Of a stretch of 64,000 bases of DNA, positions 19,501-28,502 are shown piece by piece. The position numbers and the translations under genes are program-made. The notes beneath the pieces are model-generated. The model was not told the DNA's origin. It saw only the letters and a list, made by a program, of their open reading frames with translations, and made no database searches. Every line of letters starts with the position of its first letter. Positions within the stretch are counted from its first letter, which is position 1. Source of the stretch: Saccharibacillus sacchari DSM 19268. GTDB lineage: Bacteria > Bacillota > Bacilli > Paenibacillales > Paenibacillaceae. The stretch covers positions 721,311 through 785,310 of the forward strand of contig NZ_KK073875.1 in NCBI RefSeq assembly GCF_000585395.1, written 5' to 3'.

Positions 19501-21433
19501 CGGAAGCCGTGGTCTTAACCGAACCGACATGGTTGCGCACGACTAACTCATAGTGGTTTGGTGTTCCATCAAGAGCTGCATGATCCGTAATTTTAAGCTC
19601 CGGGTATGCGACCGAATATTCCGCACGGGTATCCGTATTGCGAACCGTATACGCATATCCGTCGGTTACCGATGTACTCGGTCCTTGCCATTCCAGTTCG
19701 ACTTCCGTATTATTTTTCGGCGTGACGGTCAAAAACTCGGACGTCGGCGACCGCGGCGGCATCTGGATTTTATAAGGTTCGGACGTAAACAACGCCTGGT
19801 TACCCGCCAGATCGAACACTCTTACATGCAAGTACCAAATGCCTTCATCTTCTATGCTGATACGACGATCATCGGGTATCGCGGACCATGAATCCGGTTC
19901 GTCTTCGGTTTGTGTTACTGCATATTCGATCGTCTTGATTCCCGAATGCTCGTCTCTCGCACTCACTTCGACGGAAATCGTATCCGAAGACCAGTCTTTT
20001 CCGTTTTCCGACAATTGAATTTCCGAAGGCTCCCGATCAATGCGCGCAACCCCGGTTACTTCTTCGCTTAGCAAGCCTGCCGCATCGCGAGCTCGCGCCG
20101 TAATCAGATAATTCCCCGTACCCGATATGTTACCCGCGGAGCCAGTTTCATAGTCCCCTTCCCCTATTTTGTACTCATATTCCAAAGGAGCCGCCGAAGA
20201 GGAATTTGAAATTAAAAAAGAAATATCTTCGTTTGTCCAATTCAAGTTTTCCAACGTTAATGTAGGCGTTGTCGGAGCCGTACGCACGATACGAGCTTCA
20301 CTCGTCGCCTTCGGTCCCTTATTTCCGATAGCGTCCTCGGAGTAAGCCGCAATAGAGGTCGTGCCTTCTTTTGTTATTTCAAAAGGAGCCGCGTACTTCG
20401 AGAATGTAGAACCTCCATCTGTTGAATAATAGGTAGCTTTGAAATTGTCGTCCTTGCCGTTTTCGATCTCGACACGTACAGAACCGTTCGACCAAAAAGT
20501 CGGAGTAACCGAAATCGTTGGCGCAGTAGGCAATGTTCTATCCACGGTGATGACCCCTGTGTACGGGTAACTGTTTGAACCCCCGCGGGCATCCGTTACC
20601 GTAATCAAAATCGAATCATAAGATCCGTCTCTGATTTCAGCCGGGTTCCATGATAGAGTCCAGGCGCGAGGCGCACTTGTACCGACAAGCGTTGTTGATT
20701 TCTCCACACCGTCAATTGTCGCACTCACTGTTACATTTTCATGATCTTGATCCGTCAAGGTTCCTTCAAGCATCAAAACCTCAGACGTTGCGGATACTTC
20801 AATGTCTGAATTGGATAGCGTAGCCGCAGGCGCGTTATTCAGACCTTTATAGACGTACCAATAACCGTCTTTTTCCCCGTTGTTAGGATAAGCAGCAGGA
20901 GCGGAACCCGAGACGATGCCAAGCAAAACGCCTTTCACTTTTATAGGAGAAGCTTCTACAGACATATAGCCATTCTTTCTGTTTCCAAAATGCGTATAGT
21001 TTTCATTTCCGGATGCTTGTTCATAATAGTTAGAAAGTTTAATAAGAGTATTATAATTTCCTAATTGATACACTTCAGTAGATCCGCTTTGTCCTGTCGT
21101 TCCTTCTCCGTTACTCCAGTATTGCGAAGGCCCTGAATTTGAGTAGGAGACCGCGTTACCGCTTATGCCTATAACTCCCGTATCCTTGTTAAACGTATAT
21201 GAGCTGTAACCGGAGATGTAAGCATATTGCGACGGTATACTGGAATACTGCGACCAGTCCTCTTTTAATTGAAACTGAGGTTTTTGTATTAAAGAATATT
21301 TCTCCCAAGCATAATTCGGGGCTGCTTGAGCCGTTTGTACGCCGATCCATGACCAGCCGATAAAAAGTTGCGATATCACCAACAAGATAGCGATTATTTT
21401 CCGCGTCTGTTGATTCTTATGCTTATTTTTCAT
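16562..21433 (-). CDS. Giant FN3-repeat surface protein with C-terminal SLH domains
   Basis: 1,623 residues. A signal peptide (about 1-38) leads into a unique Tyr/Ser-rich N-terminal domain (about 40-215). Three Ig-like/OmpL47-like repeats with W-S/T-N and YSTDGGSTF-type motifs follow (about 220-560). About ten fibronectin type III repeats follow (about 560-1430), with recurring N-x-(S/T)-G-E-G loops. Three SLH domains lie at the end (about 1455-1620; EGLVQGYPDGTFKP is the clearest). The SLH modules bind pyruvylated wall polymer, so the protein should sit on the cell surface. AAAGGAG precedes the ATG. It follows the FHA gene of the pilus cluster by 137 bases and may be the last gene of that operon or have its own promoter. 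It is visibly more A+T-rich than its neighbours. Confidence 0.93.
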   Translation of the reverse strand: MKNKHKNQQTRKIIAILLVISQLFIGWSWIGVQTAQAAPNYAWEKYSLIQKPQFQLKEDWSQYSSIPSQYAYISGYSSYTFNKDTGVIGISGNAVSYSNSGPSQYWSNGEGTTGQSGSTEVYQLGNYNTLIKLSNYYEQASGNENYTHFGNRKNGYMSVEASPIKVKGVLLGIVSGSAPAAYPNNGEKDGYWYVYKGLNNAPAATLSNSDIEVSATSEVLMLEGTLTDQDHENVTVSATIDGVEKSTTLVGTSAPRAWTLSWNPAEIRDGSYDSILITVTDARGGSNSYPYTGVITVDRTLPTAPTISVTPTFWSNGSVRVEIENGKDDNFKATYYSTDGGSTFSKYAAPFEITKEGTTSIAAYSEDAIGNKGPKATSEARIVRTAPTTPTLTLENLNWTNEDISFLISNSSSAAPLEYEYKIGEGDYETGSAGNISGTGNYLITARARDAAGLLSEEVTGVARIDREPSEIQLSENGKDWSSDTISVEVSARDEHSGIKTIEYAVTQTEDEPDSWSAIPDDRRISIEDEGIWYLHVRVFDLAGNQALFTSEPYKIQMPPRSPTSEFLTVTPKNNTEVELEWQGPSTSVTDGYAYTVRNTDTRAEYSVAYPELKITDHAALDGTPNHYELVVRNHVGSVKTTASALTYPGTPANLQVQAINATGENMSLVWDEVVGADAYNVVVRSSLGGGIVFSDRAIDPEVRVTGLSPGTKYITEISALNATGEGASSSIGFLTLPDRPGRFHSIFTGNDTITLDWSPVESALSYMLYGHNKEALSVTETTYTDSGLEAGTDYSYSLAAVNETGEGEQADQLQIRTLPAKDETLRLVDVSSTSLTAEWSGVKNAETYEVQLLSGSDRLDTVEVSDRSASFAQLIPGRTYTVKLTPINESGSGESTLRTTTTVPDQMPETTAVNVSETSATFDYAFLDGATHYKFTVNGETYVTAASPYTLSALQGSSRYLVQIQAGNAQGYGKATTVEFLTKPKAPTGLNSVNITENSVTVGWNQDDSATGYKVRGENGEYEAQGTTYTFTNLEPGKVYTLYAKTINASGEGEYASLLVMTKPEAPSVNVKTMTPATAVLEWESITGADHYEVVSDDESEMYYSGIDSATELQGLEDGKRYYLRAYAVNAHGLRSEPTVFTVVTRVADLIGLAPMAVASDEITVKLPDTNKEVSEYIVRRNGETITSIPFAHKEFSDKEVKPNTSYAYDFVPVNEAGEGSPIRFEVITPSLSVSTDSLNIKVSDTSFEIEFKESEGAKAYIVYEDGIEVVRGTTSPIKVEDLNPGTKHYYTLIADNDSGYLSKPAEFEVILLPANLTEKLVTWISDAGSVSLIFNGGVPKGTTYLIKDRVGKIVGEVQEGESTYKLVPLRASTLYTYTIVAKNEVGESLGGLVLNVETQPLPPKGGQLSENLSDRNAEGPIAEMTKEKPQVSANPVVAQSVTTTVRFMDTASSFASAEINMLADQGVIKGITADRFEPTQAITRMEFAALVVRALQLTPEKAIALPYQDIEKSAWYTRELQIAVSKEIAQGFSEKEFGPNRKINREQATRMLVNAKYGNQPPISNAAILLDLSDVSLWARSAVEKAVFEGLVQGYPDGTFKPAADMTRAEAAMMIYRLINE

Positions 21434-21570
21434 TTGACTTCACGCTCCTTTGGAAACATAGAGGATTAACTCTGATCTTAAAAACCAATAAAAAGAAACA
21501 TCGCGTAATTAGAGTCTCCTCTACGTCAGCGGTGCTTCCGGCTGTTGAGTATACGATTAATCAAAAATAG

Positions 21571-23502
21571 CTAACTACATTTTAAGGTGTAAGAAATCCC
21601 GGCAATTTTAAACGTATCCCCCTCGTTCAAATCGTAACTTTTATACGGCGTCAACGCTTCGCTGTTCAGAATCGTACCGTTGCGCGAACCGATATCTTTA
21701 ATCGTGCAATGTGAGCCCGTAAGCTCCAGCTCGACATGAGCCCGCGATATTCCTGCTACTGTTTCGACATGCTGGGAGATCTCCTCCGAACGACCGATGG
21801 TAAAGCTTCCAACCGGCAAAACAATGCTTTTAGGCAATGAACCATTCTCCAGCCGTTCCAATCGGTACTGAGAGGCGCCGGAAGGACTGCCTGGATGACC
21901 TGCTCCGCGTCCTCCGTCCAACATGACGGTTGGCTGAGAAGCCGGAGGAACCAGCATTCCTGTTCTTGGAACCGCAGAATGCGAGGGAGTAAATTCATTC
22001 GGCGATACATGACCTTCGGAGTATCCGTCCTCGCCCCGAGGCCCTCCATAAGGCTGCGAAGGCTTGAGGAAATCCGGAAGCTGAAATCTTTCATTGCCTG
22101 AGTCTCCCGGGGCATTCCGTTCCCCGGCAACGTTTTTGTTGGCGGCCGGAACAGTCCCGCTTTCCTGCTGCCCATAGAATACCCGATGACCCGAAGTTCC
22201 TCGCGTTTCCTTCCATGAAGAGGAAAGTGCCGCTGCTTCCTCTTCCTCCTGCATGCGATCTGCATCACGTTTACCGAATTTCAATTTGCGCGCCCAACCG
22301 AGATACGCAAATACGAGAAGAATAGGCGTCGCTACTACGCAAATCAATAAAGTAAAAGTTGCGGGACTATCCAAATATAAAAATTTCCACAAAACAGCCA
22401 GCAGCATGACACAGATCAACGGAACGACCAGACGTCCATTTTTATTGTCTTCGACAGCATCTTCAGATTGTAAGTCACTTCCCGAATGTTTTTCCGTTGA
22501 CCGCGCTTTATCTTTACTGCTTCGGCGGCTGCCGCCGAATAGACCACGACGCCCGGCAGCCTCATCTTCCTCTACGGCCGAAGCTTCAGCCATCGATTCC
22601 GATCCCCATTGTGCAGCAGGCGCTTGAGCACGGACTTTACCAGCCGGAATAGCTTGTTGGTGCTGCATGGCGTTAGGATGATTCATCGGAAAAGCCGAAG
22701 CCGGATCCCCGTAAGCAGCGCCTCCGCTTGATGCGGCAGAGAATGCTCCATATGTATTTTCTTCCGACCAGCTGGCTTGTGGCGTAGAACTGCCGTAACC
22801 ATTGCCGTTGTTATGAGAGCCTCGCGCTCCTTGCATGTCTCTATAGTCTCCCATTGGCGCAAACGGCTTGGGAGCCGCCGCACCTGCCGCAGCCAAGCCC
22901 CCCGTGGGTTGCTTACCGCTCCCGGCCAACAGACCGATCAACAGATTCTTCAAAGATTGCAGCGAAAACGAAGATTGCTCGCACATTTGCAAAATACGTT
23001 GCACTCCGCTTCCTCGCAAATCGTCTACGGAAGCCATCCAACGTGCCGCAAGTCCGCCGATCCGTTCCCGGCTCGGCGCAAGCTCAACTGATTTGTTCAA
23101 TGGCAGATAAGTCAGATAAACCGTTCCTTCCGACAAAGGCCCTTCCACGAACATATAGTCCTCTTTAAGCAAAAATCCGTTCGGATTCAGCATATAAGTC
23201 ATCCCGTATTCAAGCGCCGTAACAATTTGCAGCAGCAGCGCATAATATTCGACCAATGTGATTTTTTCCGTTCTCATGCAAGTCGACAACATTCGTTTGC
23301 CGCCGATGTTATAATGCAGTTCCGCCTCGGCATCCACTTCGCGCACGTGCAGATCGAGCACGTGCGGAACGTTCGAAGAAGCCAACATTTTGACTTGAAC
23401 GCGGTTCAAATCTTCCCCGCTCAGTTTCCGTTTGCTTTTCAGTACCATATAAGTCGTATCGCTCTGAACGAAATCGGTGACAAACTCTTCCACTTCCAAC
23501 AC
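21571..23502 (-). CDS. DUF6382-like protein with membrane hairpin and C-terminal FHA domain
   Basis: 643 residues. The N-terminal region of about 170 residues resembles the DUF6382 domain seen in Gram-positive Tad loci. A Gly/Ala/Gln-rich linker, two membrane helices (about 355-400) and a second linker follow. The C-terminal FHA domain (about 560-643) has the phosphothreonine-binding residues in FTIGRSEE, ISRAHVEL and GSRNGTILN. FHA domains read Thr phosphorylation, so pilus assembly may be linked to a Ser/Thr kinase. No kinase lies in the window. It is 3 bases downstream of the prepilin peptidase gene. Confidence 0.88.
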   Translation of the reverse strand: MLEVEEFVTDFVQSDTTYMVLKSKRKLSGEDLNRVQVKMLASSNVPHVLDLHVREVDAEAELHYNIGGKRMLSTCMRTEKITLVEYYALLLQIVTALEYGMTYMLNPNGFLLKEDYMFVEGPLSEGTVYLTYLPLNKSVELAPSRERIGGLAARWMASVDDLRGSGVQRILQMCEQSSFSLQSLKNLLIGLLAGSGKQPTGGLAAAGAAAPKPFAPMGDYRDMQGARGSHNNGNGYGSSTPQASWSEENTYGAFSAASSGGAAYGDPASAFPMNHPNAMQHQQAIPAGKVRAQAPAAQWGSESMAEASAVEEDEAAGRRGLFGGSRRSSKDKARSTEKHSGSDLQSEDAVEDNKNGRLVVPLICVMLLAVLWKFLYLDSPATFTLLICVVATPILLVFAYLGWARKLKFGKRDADRMQEEEEAAALSSSWKETRGTSGHRVFYGQQESGTVPAANKNVAGERNAPGDSGNERFQLPDFLKPSQPYGGPRGEDGYSEGHVSPNEFTPSHSAVPRTGMLVPPASQPTVMLDGGRGAGHPGSPSGASQYRLERLENGSLPKSIVLPVGSFTIGRSEEISQHVETVAGISRAHVELELTGSHCTIKDIGSRNGTILNSEALTPYKSYDLNEGDTFKIAGISYTLKCS

Positions 23503-23505
23503 TCC

Positions 23506-24021
23506 TTAGTACATATAAAAGTATCCGGCCAAAGCGCCGGGCAGAACCGCCCACATAAAAGGAAACGTCAGATGATTAGCCCGATCCGAGGTAATCGGCG
23601 CGAGGCTGCGAAACATAAACACGCCTACAAAGCTGCTAAAAATCCGTTTGATGCGGCGCATGCTTTCGCGGCGCCAAATCAAAATGCCGAGGCCGATGGC
23701 GCCTGCAAACAAAATGGAGTAAAGTAGCGTTTGAGCAGCAAACAAAGTCCCCGTCCAAGCACCGATCCCGGCAAACAATTTGACGTCTCCCGCTCCCACG
23801 GCACCCAGCAAATAGAGCACGAACAAAACAACAAATCCGATCGCGCACCCTTTCGCCGCAAACAACAATCCGTCCAACCCGTGAACAGCCCCCTGATAAA
23901 TCAGCCCAGTAAGGACAAAGCCCAAATTAAGCCAGTTCGGGATTTTTCGGGTTCGAACATCCGTCATGAATGCGACAGCCAAAAAACAACCGCAGCCGAT
24001 GTAGGCCAAGATATCGTTCAT
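23506..24021 (-). CDS. Prepilin peptidase, A24 family (TadV/CpaA type)
   Basis: 171 residues and five to six membrane helices. The two catalytic aspartates of A24 aspartyl proteases are in TDVRTRKIPN (about residue 21) and GAGDVKLFAG (about 78). The N-terminal methylase cytosolic domain of PilD is absent, as in TadV. It should process the Flp pilin and the TadE-like proteins encoded upstream. The gap of about 120 bases to the preceding gene contains a strong hairpin (24,064-24,111). Confidence 0.93.
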   Translation of the reverse strand: MNDILAYIGCGCFLAVAFMTDVRTRKIPNWLNLGFVLTGLIYQGAVHGLDGLLFAAKGCAIGFVVLFVLYLLGAVGAGDVKLFAGIGAWTGTLFAAQTLLYSILFAGAIGLGILIWRRESMRRIKRIFSSFVGVFMFRSLAPITSDRANHLTFPFMWAVLPGALAGYFYMY

Positions 24022-24063
24022 TTTGTTCCCCTCGTTTCTTTTTCCTGACTTGTCCTAACGCCC

Positions 24064-24111
24064 GCGATACCGCACCGATCCTTGTGTATGATGTCCGATT
24101 TGCGGTATCGC
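24064..24111. other. Stem-loop inside the Tad operon
   Basis: GCGATACCGCA and TGCGGTATCGC form a perfect 11-bp stem around 26 bases in the gap between the TadE-Ig gene and the prepilin peptidase gene. There is no T-run, so a role in mRNA processing or stability is more likely than termination. Confidence 0.5.
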
Positions 24112-24142
24112 CGGCGTTATGCCCCGTCTTCTTGTTCGTTAT

Positions 24143-25096
24143 TTACTCAGGCACTTTAACCTCAAAGGTAGCTTCTGCCGTCGCTCCGCCGCCGGCTTCT
24201 ACCACAAGCGCCCACTCTCCCGGTGTCGTATTGCCTCCAACCAGCCAAGTCCATGAAATGTTTCCGGAAGCGTCTGCCGTTTGCTGTCCCAGATAACGCG
24301 CCCGGCTATTCCCGCTTTTGTAGACGACTTTAATGGTTGCGGTCTGTCCGGGTTCGACCTTTGCCGTGACTGTTGCCCGGCTGCCCCGATAAGCGGGACT
24401 GGGTACGGACGTAATCGAAGCCGAACCGCTCGTCGCGCCCGATGTGGTTTCGCTCGTCGCTGCCGTTTCTCCCGTGTCGCCGATCCACGCACGCTCTTCA
24501 GCTTTTGCACGAATGGACATGACTTTTCCCGTAAACGGAACCTTAAGCGGCATTTCGTAGGTCAGTTCGACGCCAAAGTAAGGCTGGTTGCTTGCTCCGG
24601 TCGTCGGAATCGTAATCCCGATCACATGAAGCTTGTCCATATCGAGCGGTCCGTCCTTAATCAAAGGCTGGAGCAACGGCTTAATAACGGGATCAAGCAC
24701 AGCCGAAGAAATCTCATCCTTCAGCGTTTGCAAAGGAACGTCTCCGCTTGCCGCGGCTTCCGCTACCCAGCCTCCGATCGGCTCGGGAAGCGAAGATGCA
24801 TAGGTAGCTGCCAATTCGCTGAAGGATATCTTTGAAAATCCTTGAAGGCCCTTCGCAATAGGCTCCGTTTTGCTTAGATGATCTGCAGCCATTTGGACCG
24901 GATACAAGTGTGTAGACACCTGTTTGGCAGCTTCGGAGGCAGTCGTTTGCAACACGGTTGAATAGGCCGTCATCTGCACGATATAAGCCAAGAAGATGAA
25001 GGTAAAAAGAAAAATAGGCAGGACAAGCGACGCTTCTACGGCGATACTGCCCCGTTCACCGGCTGTTCGCCGGAGCTTGTTGTACACTCGCTTCAT
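24143..25096 (-). CDS. TadE-like pseudopilin with C-terminal Ig-like domain
   Basis: 317 residues. The N-terminus has a prepilin-like segment ERGSIAVEASLVLPIFLF, with the conserved Glu in the helix as in TadE. A middle region of about 170 residues follows, then an Ala/Thr/Ser-rich linker. The C-terminal beta domain of about 85 residues contains YKSGNSRA and ISWTWLVG. This module resembles Ig-like domains found at the ends of secreted Bacillota proteins. TadE proteins normally lack such a domain, so it may be a pilus-associated adhesion or spacer unit. It lies 16 bases after the TadG-like gene. Confidence 0.83.
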   Translation of the reverse strand: MKRVYNKLRRTAGERGSIAVEASLVLPIFLFTFIFLAYIVQMTAYSTVLQTTASEAAKQVSTHLYPVQMAADHLSKTEPIAKGLQGFSKISFSELAATYASSLPEPIGGWVAEAAASGDVPLQTLKDEISSAVLDPVIKPLLQPLIKDGPLDMDKLHVIGITIPTTGASNQPYFGVELTYEMPLKVPFTGKVMSIRAKAEERAWIGDTGETAATSETTSGATSGSASITSVPSPAYRGSRATVTAKVEPGQTATIKVVYKSGNSRARYLGQQTADASGNISWTWLVGGNTTPGEWALVVEAGGGATAEATFEVKVPE

Positions 25097-25112
25097 GTTC
25101 CGCCTCCGTCAA

Positions 25113-27437
25113 TCAATAAGAATAGTCCGCTTGCAGGTCAACCGTGTACTCCTTGCCTGTCCAAGTACCGCCGCCAACGCCAAAGGTCTTCATAACACCC
25201 GGCAGGAACCAGATCGGCATTGAGATCGCTGTATCCCCGGACAGGTAAGTATAGTGATCGTCCGGATTAACGCCTGTATCGAAACGGATCAGGGCCAACA
25301 TTCGCGACAAGCGATTATCGTTGCCGGGGTGGGCGAATAAAAATAGTCTTAAGTGATCTTTATAAGTCAGCTTGATCGGAAGGGTCTTGGCTAAGTCGAT
25401 ATGTCCTTGGGTTGCAAGTTTGGTCATATCTCCTACTGCTGCGATCAAACCTTCCAAAATCGCTTTCGCCAGGATCACGAGCGGATTGCCGTACACCAGA
25501 ATTTCCGGATCGATGAGTGCTTCCATAGTCCGAATCGCCAAACGCATCGCGAAAATCTCACCGTAAGCCGCCGCCAGATTCCCGCCCGGATTGCCGAATC
25601 CATAGATGATGTACTCCAGCTCTTGCTGATCGATCGAAAGCAGTTCGGCTGCCGCCGCTCCACTGATTGTGGCACCCGGTTTCATAAAAGCTTCAACCTT
25701 GGAAAAATCAAAGTTGGAAAAATGATCGGAGGCGTATTCGTTTTGCAGCAAGCGATCGCCTGTCGCGTCCAAAAGTTCCGAGATCCCGCCGAAAAATCCA
25801 TCCATTTTTTCCATTGAATCTTTGCCTGCGGCGGCTGGATCTTCTTCTCGTGTCGTTGTCTCTAAAGCTTCGATCGACGCTCGATTCAGATCCACGTTTT
25901 CCTGAAAATATTTCTCGACTTCTTTGAAATTTTCCAGATTACCTTTTGATTCGGAAAGGAACTTAATCAGTTCATTTGCTTTTTCAAGCTCGTTTTTCGC
26001 ATCTTTTTCAAAACCTTTGCGTTTCTCATCATCGGCCCGGTGTTTGGCAAACGTTGCTTCGATCTCCTTAATCACGCTTCCGCCGCTCCCGTATCGATCT
26101 CTGTACTCGGAAGACGCCTGACCCGCAGTAGCGACGCTCAACTTCAAGTTATACGCACTCATTCCAGAATTGCTAAAAGCTTGCGCCAACAATCCTTCCA
26201 GTGCTTCGACTTTCGATTTCATCCATACAAAGTCTTCTTCTTGCTTCTTAATATGGTTTCCCATCTCCGCGAAAAATTCAGCCTTCAAAGGCAGCTTTTC
26301 CATTTCTTCGCGAATCTTCGCCGTATTACCGGACGGACCGTTTTCTGCACCCGGAATATCCGAATTCGTAACGTTGTCATATGCGCTATCCGCACTTCGG
26401 GTACCGATCGTTGCGATGACCGCCGCCATTTCCGCATTCAATTCTTCGGCTTTTTTCAAATGCTCTCTAGCCTTGACCATGTCATTGCTATGCGGAGGAA
26501 AAGCTCTGCCGACGATACTATTAATGCGTGACGTAATGCTTCCTGATCCTCGTTCATACTGATCAATCTTCAGCAGCAAATTAAGCCATTCTAAAAAACC
26601 GGGATTATCCTCTTCTGTCGTTTCTCCCTCTATCGCTGAAGGTACGGGTATTTTTTCAGGCGGCGGAGTTTCATTAGAAACCCGTTCCTTCTGCACCTTG
26701 TAATCATGGTACTGCGCAGCCATATCGGTTGCCTTAGATACGCTCCCGCTAAGCGGAATATCTGAAATATCGCCAGTACCGCCGCTTCCGGCTGTCCCGA
26801 TGTTCTCTACCAGCCCATCCGTGCGCCGCCCGGCTTTCTTCATTAAATCCAGCATTTTGTCCAACTCGGCTTCACGTTTGTCATAGAGCTTTTGCACTTT
26901 TTCCAGCACTTCGACCGCACCTGAAGCTTCTTTCATCGCCTGCGACATCGGTTTGAACCGCCCCACGACTTCGATCGCAAAATTGACGGGCGCTTTATAT
27001 TTCATTTCTTCATTAATTTGCGTTTTAAAAACTTCATAATTGCCCAATTCGCGACTAAGCTCTACGGAAGAAGACACCAACTTCGCATCCATGAGCGGCA
27101 GCATATCCTCGCGCGCTTTATATTCCAGGCTTCGCTCAAGCACGCCGGAGAAAATCATGGAAGGATCTGTTTCACCGTAAGCAAACAATCCATAAGTACG
27201 CTGCAATTCCGGTACATAGGCCGACATGACGGAGCGCGTTGCGGCATGCGCAAGTCGTTCCGCTTTTGCTTTCAACGCTGCCATGCGTGAATAGTCGATA
27301 AAGATCGCAACGAACGCCAACACTACAGCCAGAACCAAACTCAGAAAAATAGTGATCGAACCGTGTTCCTTTTTCCAAAGACGAGGCTTCGGCGTAAAAA
27401 GACGCCAAAGTTTATTTTTACTTGATTTGAATTTCAA
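25113..27437 (-). CDS. TadG-like large pilus-assembly protein
   Basis: 774 residues. A basic start precedes a single helix in KEHGSITIFLSLVLAVVLAF, which matches TadG-type N-termini. A long extracytoplasmic region follows, with several coiled-coil stretches (about 170-210, 330-480), and a C-terminal globular part ending near the DLQADYSY tail. No VWA MIDAS motif is visible, unlike proteobacterial TadG. It sits between two TadE-like genes. It is probably a membrane-anchored minor pilus or assembly component; this is inferred from the N-terminus and position. Confidence 0.8.
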   Translation of the reverse strand: MKFKSSKNKLWRLFTPKPRLWKKEHGSITIFLSLVLAVVLAFVAIFIDYSRMAALKAKAERLAHAATRSVMSAYVPELQRTYGLFAYGETDPSMIFSGVLERSLEYKAREDMLPLMDAKLVSSSVELSRELGNYEVFKTQINEEMKYKAPVNFAIEVVGRFKPMSQAMKEASGAVEVLEKVQKLYDKREAELDKMLDLMKKAGRRTDGLVENIGTAGSGGTGDISDIPLSGSVSKATDMAAQYHDYKVQKERVSNETPPPEKIPVPSAIEGETTEEDNPGFLEWLNLLLKIDQYERGSGSITSRINSIVGRAFPPHSNDMVKAREHLKKAEELNAEMAAVIATIGTRSADSAYDNVTNSDIPGAENGPSGNTAKIREEMEKLPLKAEFFAEMGNHIKKQEEDFVWMKSKVEALEGLLAQAFSNSGMSAYNLKLSVATAGQASSEYRDRYGSGGSVIKEIEATFAKHRADDEKRKGFEKDAKNELEKANELIKFLSESKGNLENFKEVEKYFQENVDLNRASIEALETTTREEDPAAAGKDSMEKMDGFFGGISELLDATGDRLLQNEYASDHFSNFDFSKVEAFMKPGATISGAAAAELLSIDQQELEYIIYGFGNPGGNLAAAYGEIFAMRLAIRTMEALIDPEILVYGNPLVILAKAILEGLIAAVGDMTKLATQGHIDLAKTLPIKLTYKDHLRLFLFAHPGNDNRLSRMLALIRFDTGVNPDDHYTYLSGDTAISMPIWFLPGVMKTFGVGGGTWTGKEYTVDLQADYSY

Positions 27438-27500
27438 CTTTTCACCCCCAAGCCGGAATGCATCCCCTATCGTACAGCCCGGCTTTTGTTCGTTTGTCTG

Positions 27501-28265
27501 TTACTTCTTGGCTACTTTGCTCAATTGCACGCCAGCGTTCTTCGGCGTCATCGCTACCGCTTCCCCGCCTTTTTCTTTGGCAGGGACAGCTTCATCCGCT
27601 TTGAACTTGCCGGCATAATAACGCACCAGCTCGATATTACGGATGAATTCCACAGGTTCGACAACCGTCGAGTATTGCGCGCCGCCCATTTTGTCTCCGG
27701 CAATGCGCTTGATCGGAGTCAGGTTAAGCGGCGTGTACAATACCGTCGTAATCGGATGCAGCAGCCCGCGCTTGCTGGTCATCGTACCATCCATGCCTGC
27801 GGGTAGTTGCTTTGCTGCATTTGCCATCTTGGTCGCACTCAGCGATCCGCCTGCCCCTCCCGGAACATTGATCGTCTCCGCTGCCGTATCTCCGCCAACA
27901 CCGCTGAACAGCGCCACGAGCAGTTGGTCGTCGGTCAAGCGCCAGTAGAGTCCTTCTTTCTCCTTAGGATCTTCACCGAAACTGCCTGTACGCGCGTCCT
28001 TATATTGATTGTTCCAGCTGTATGCGGCACGTTCGGACGTGATCGCTGAGGCTTGGACGAGCATGGCGCTTTGGTAGAGGTAGAGGCAGAGCATGAGGAT
28101 CATGATGATGCAGAGCATGACGATTGGCATGACTAGGGAGGATTCAACAGTAAATCTACCACTAGAGTCGTGTACGAACTTTGTCGGACATCCGGAAATT
28201 CTTTTATTAAAAATAAATATGTTATTTTTTCTGTTTACAATTTGATGTCTCCGATTACTTGACAT
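27501..28265 (-). CDS. TadE-like pseudopilin
   Basis: 254 residues from ATG 28265, overlapping the flp stop by 11 bases; an in-frame TTG at 28271 is possible. The diagnostic segment is SGRFTVESSLVMPIVML, a prepilin-type helix with the conserved Glu. Before it lies an unusual A+T-rich leader of about 35 residues with many Asn/Lys/Ile codons, longer than in other TadE proteins. The rest is an extracytoplasmic domain of about 190 residues. The Shine-Dalgarno sequence is weak, so translation may depend on coupling to flp. Confidence 0.82.
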   Translation of the reverse strand: MSSNRRHQIVNRKNNIFIFNKRISGCPTKFVHDSSGRFTVESSLVMPIVMLCIIMILMLCLYLYQSAMLVQASAITSERAAYSWNNQYKDARTGSFGEDPKEKEGLYWRLTDDQLLVALFSGVGGDTAAETINVPGGAGGSLSATKMANAAKQLPAGMDGTMTSKRGLLHPITTVLYTPLNLTPIKRIAGDKMGGAQYSTVVEPVEFIRNIELVRYYAGKFKADEAVPAKEKGGEAVAMTPKNAGVQLSKVAKK

Positions 28266-28452
28266 CTTCAAAAAATTGGTTGGTTTGCGTATTCAACTTA
28301 GTGAACAAGTTTTCCATAAGAGTAGCAATTTGTTTTCTGAACAAAAGCGCGATAACCACCGTCACCGCAATAATCAAAATAATCTCCAATGTCCCCAACC
28401 CGTCTTCTTCCTTCCAAACCCCTTTGACCTTATTACCGATTGCTTGCAACAT
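28255..28452 (-). CDS. flp: Flp-type (type IVb) pilin
   Basis: 65 residues. The sequence EEDGLGTLEIILIIAVTVVI shows the Gly cleavage site, the Glu at position +5 of the mature chain and the hydrophobic assembly helix of Flp1-like pilins. The charged C-terminal tail is short. AGGAGG lies 6-7 bases before the ATG, the best ribosome site in this operon, as expected for the major subunit. The prepilin peptidase at 23,506 is the likely processing enzyme. Confidence 0.9.
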   Translation of the reverse strand: MLQAIGNKVKGVWKEEDGLGTLEIILIIAVTVVIALLFRKQIATLMENLFTKLNTQTNQFFEDVK

Positions 28453-28502
28453 GAATATTCCTCCTTAGAATAGAAAACTTAAAATCAAAAACTGAATTCC
28501 CC

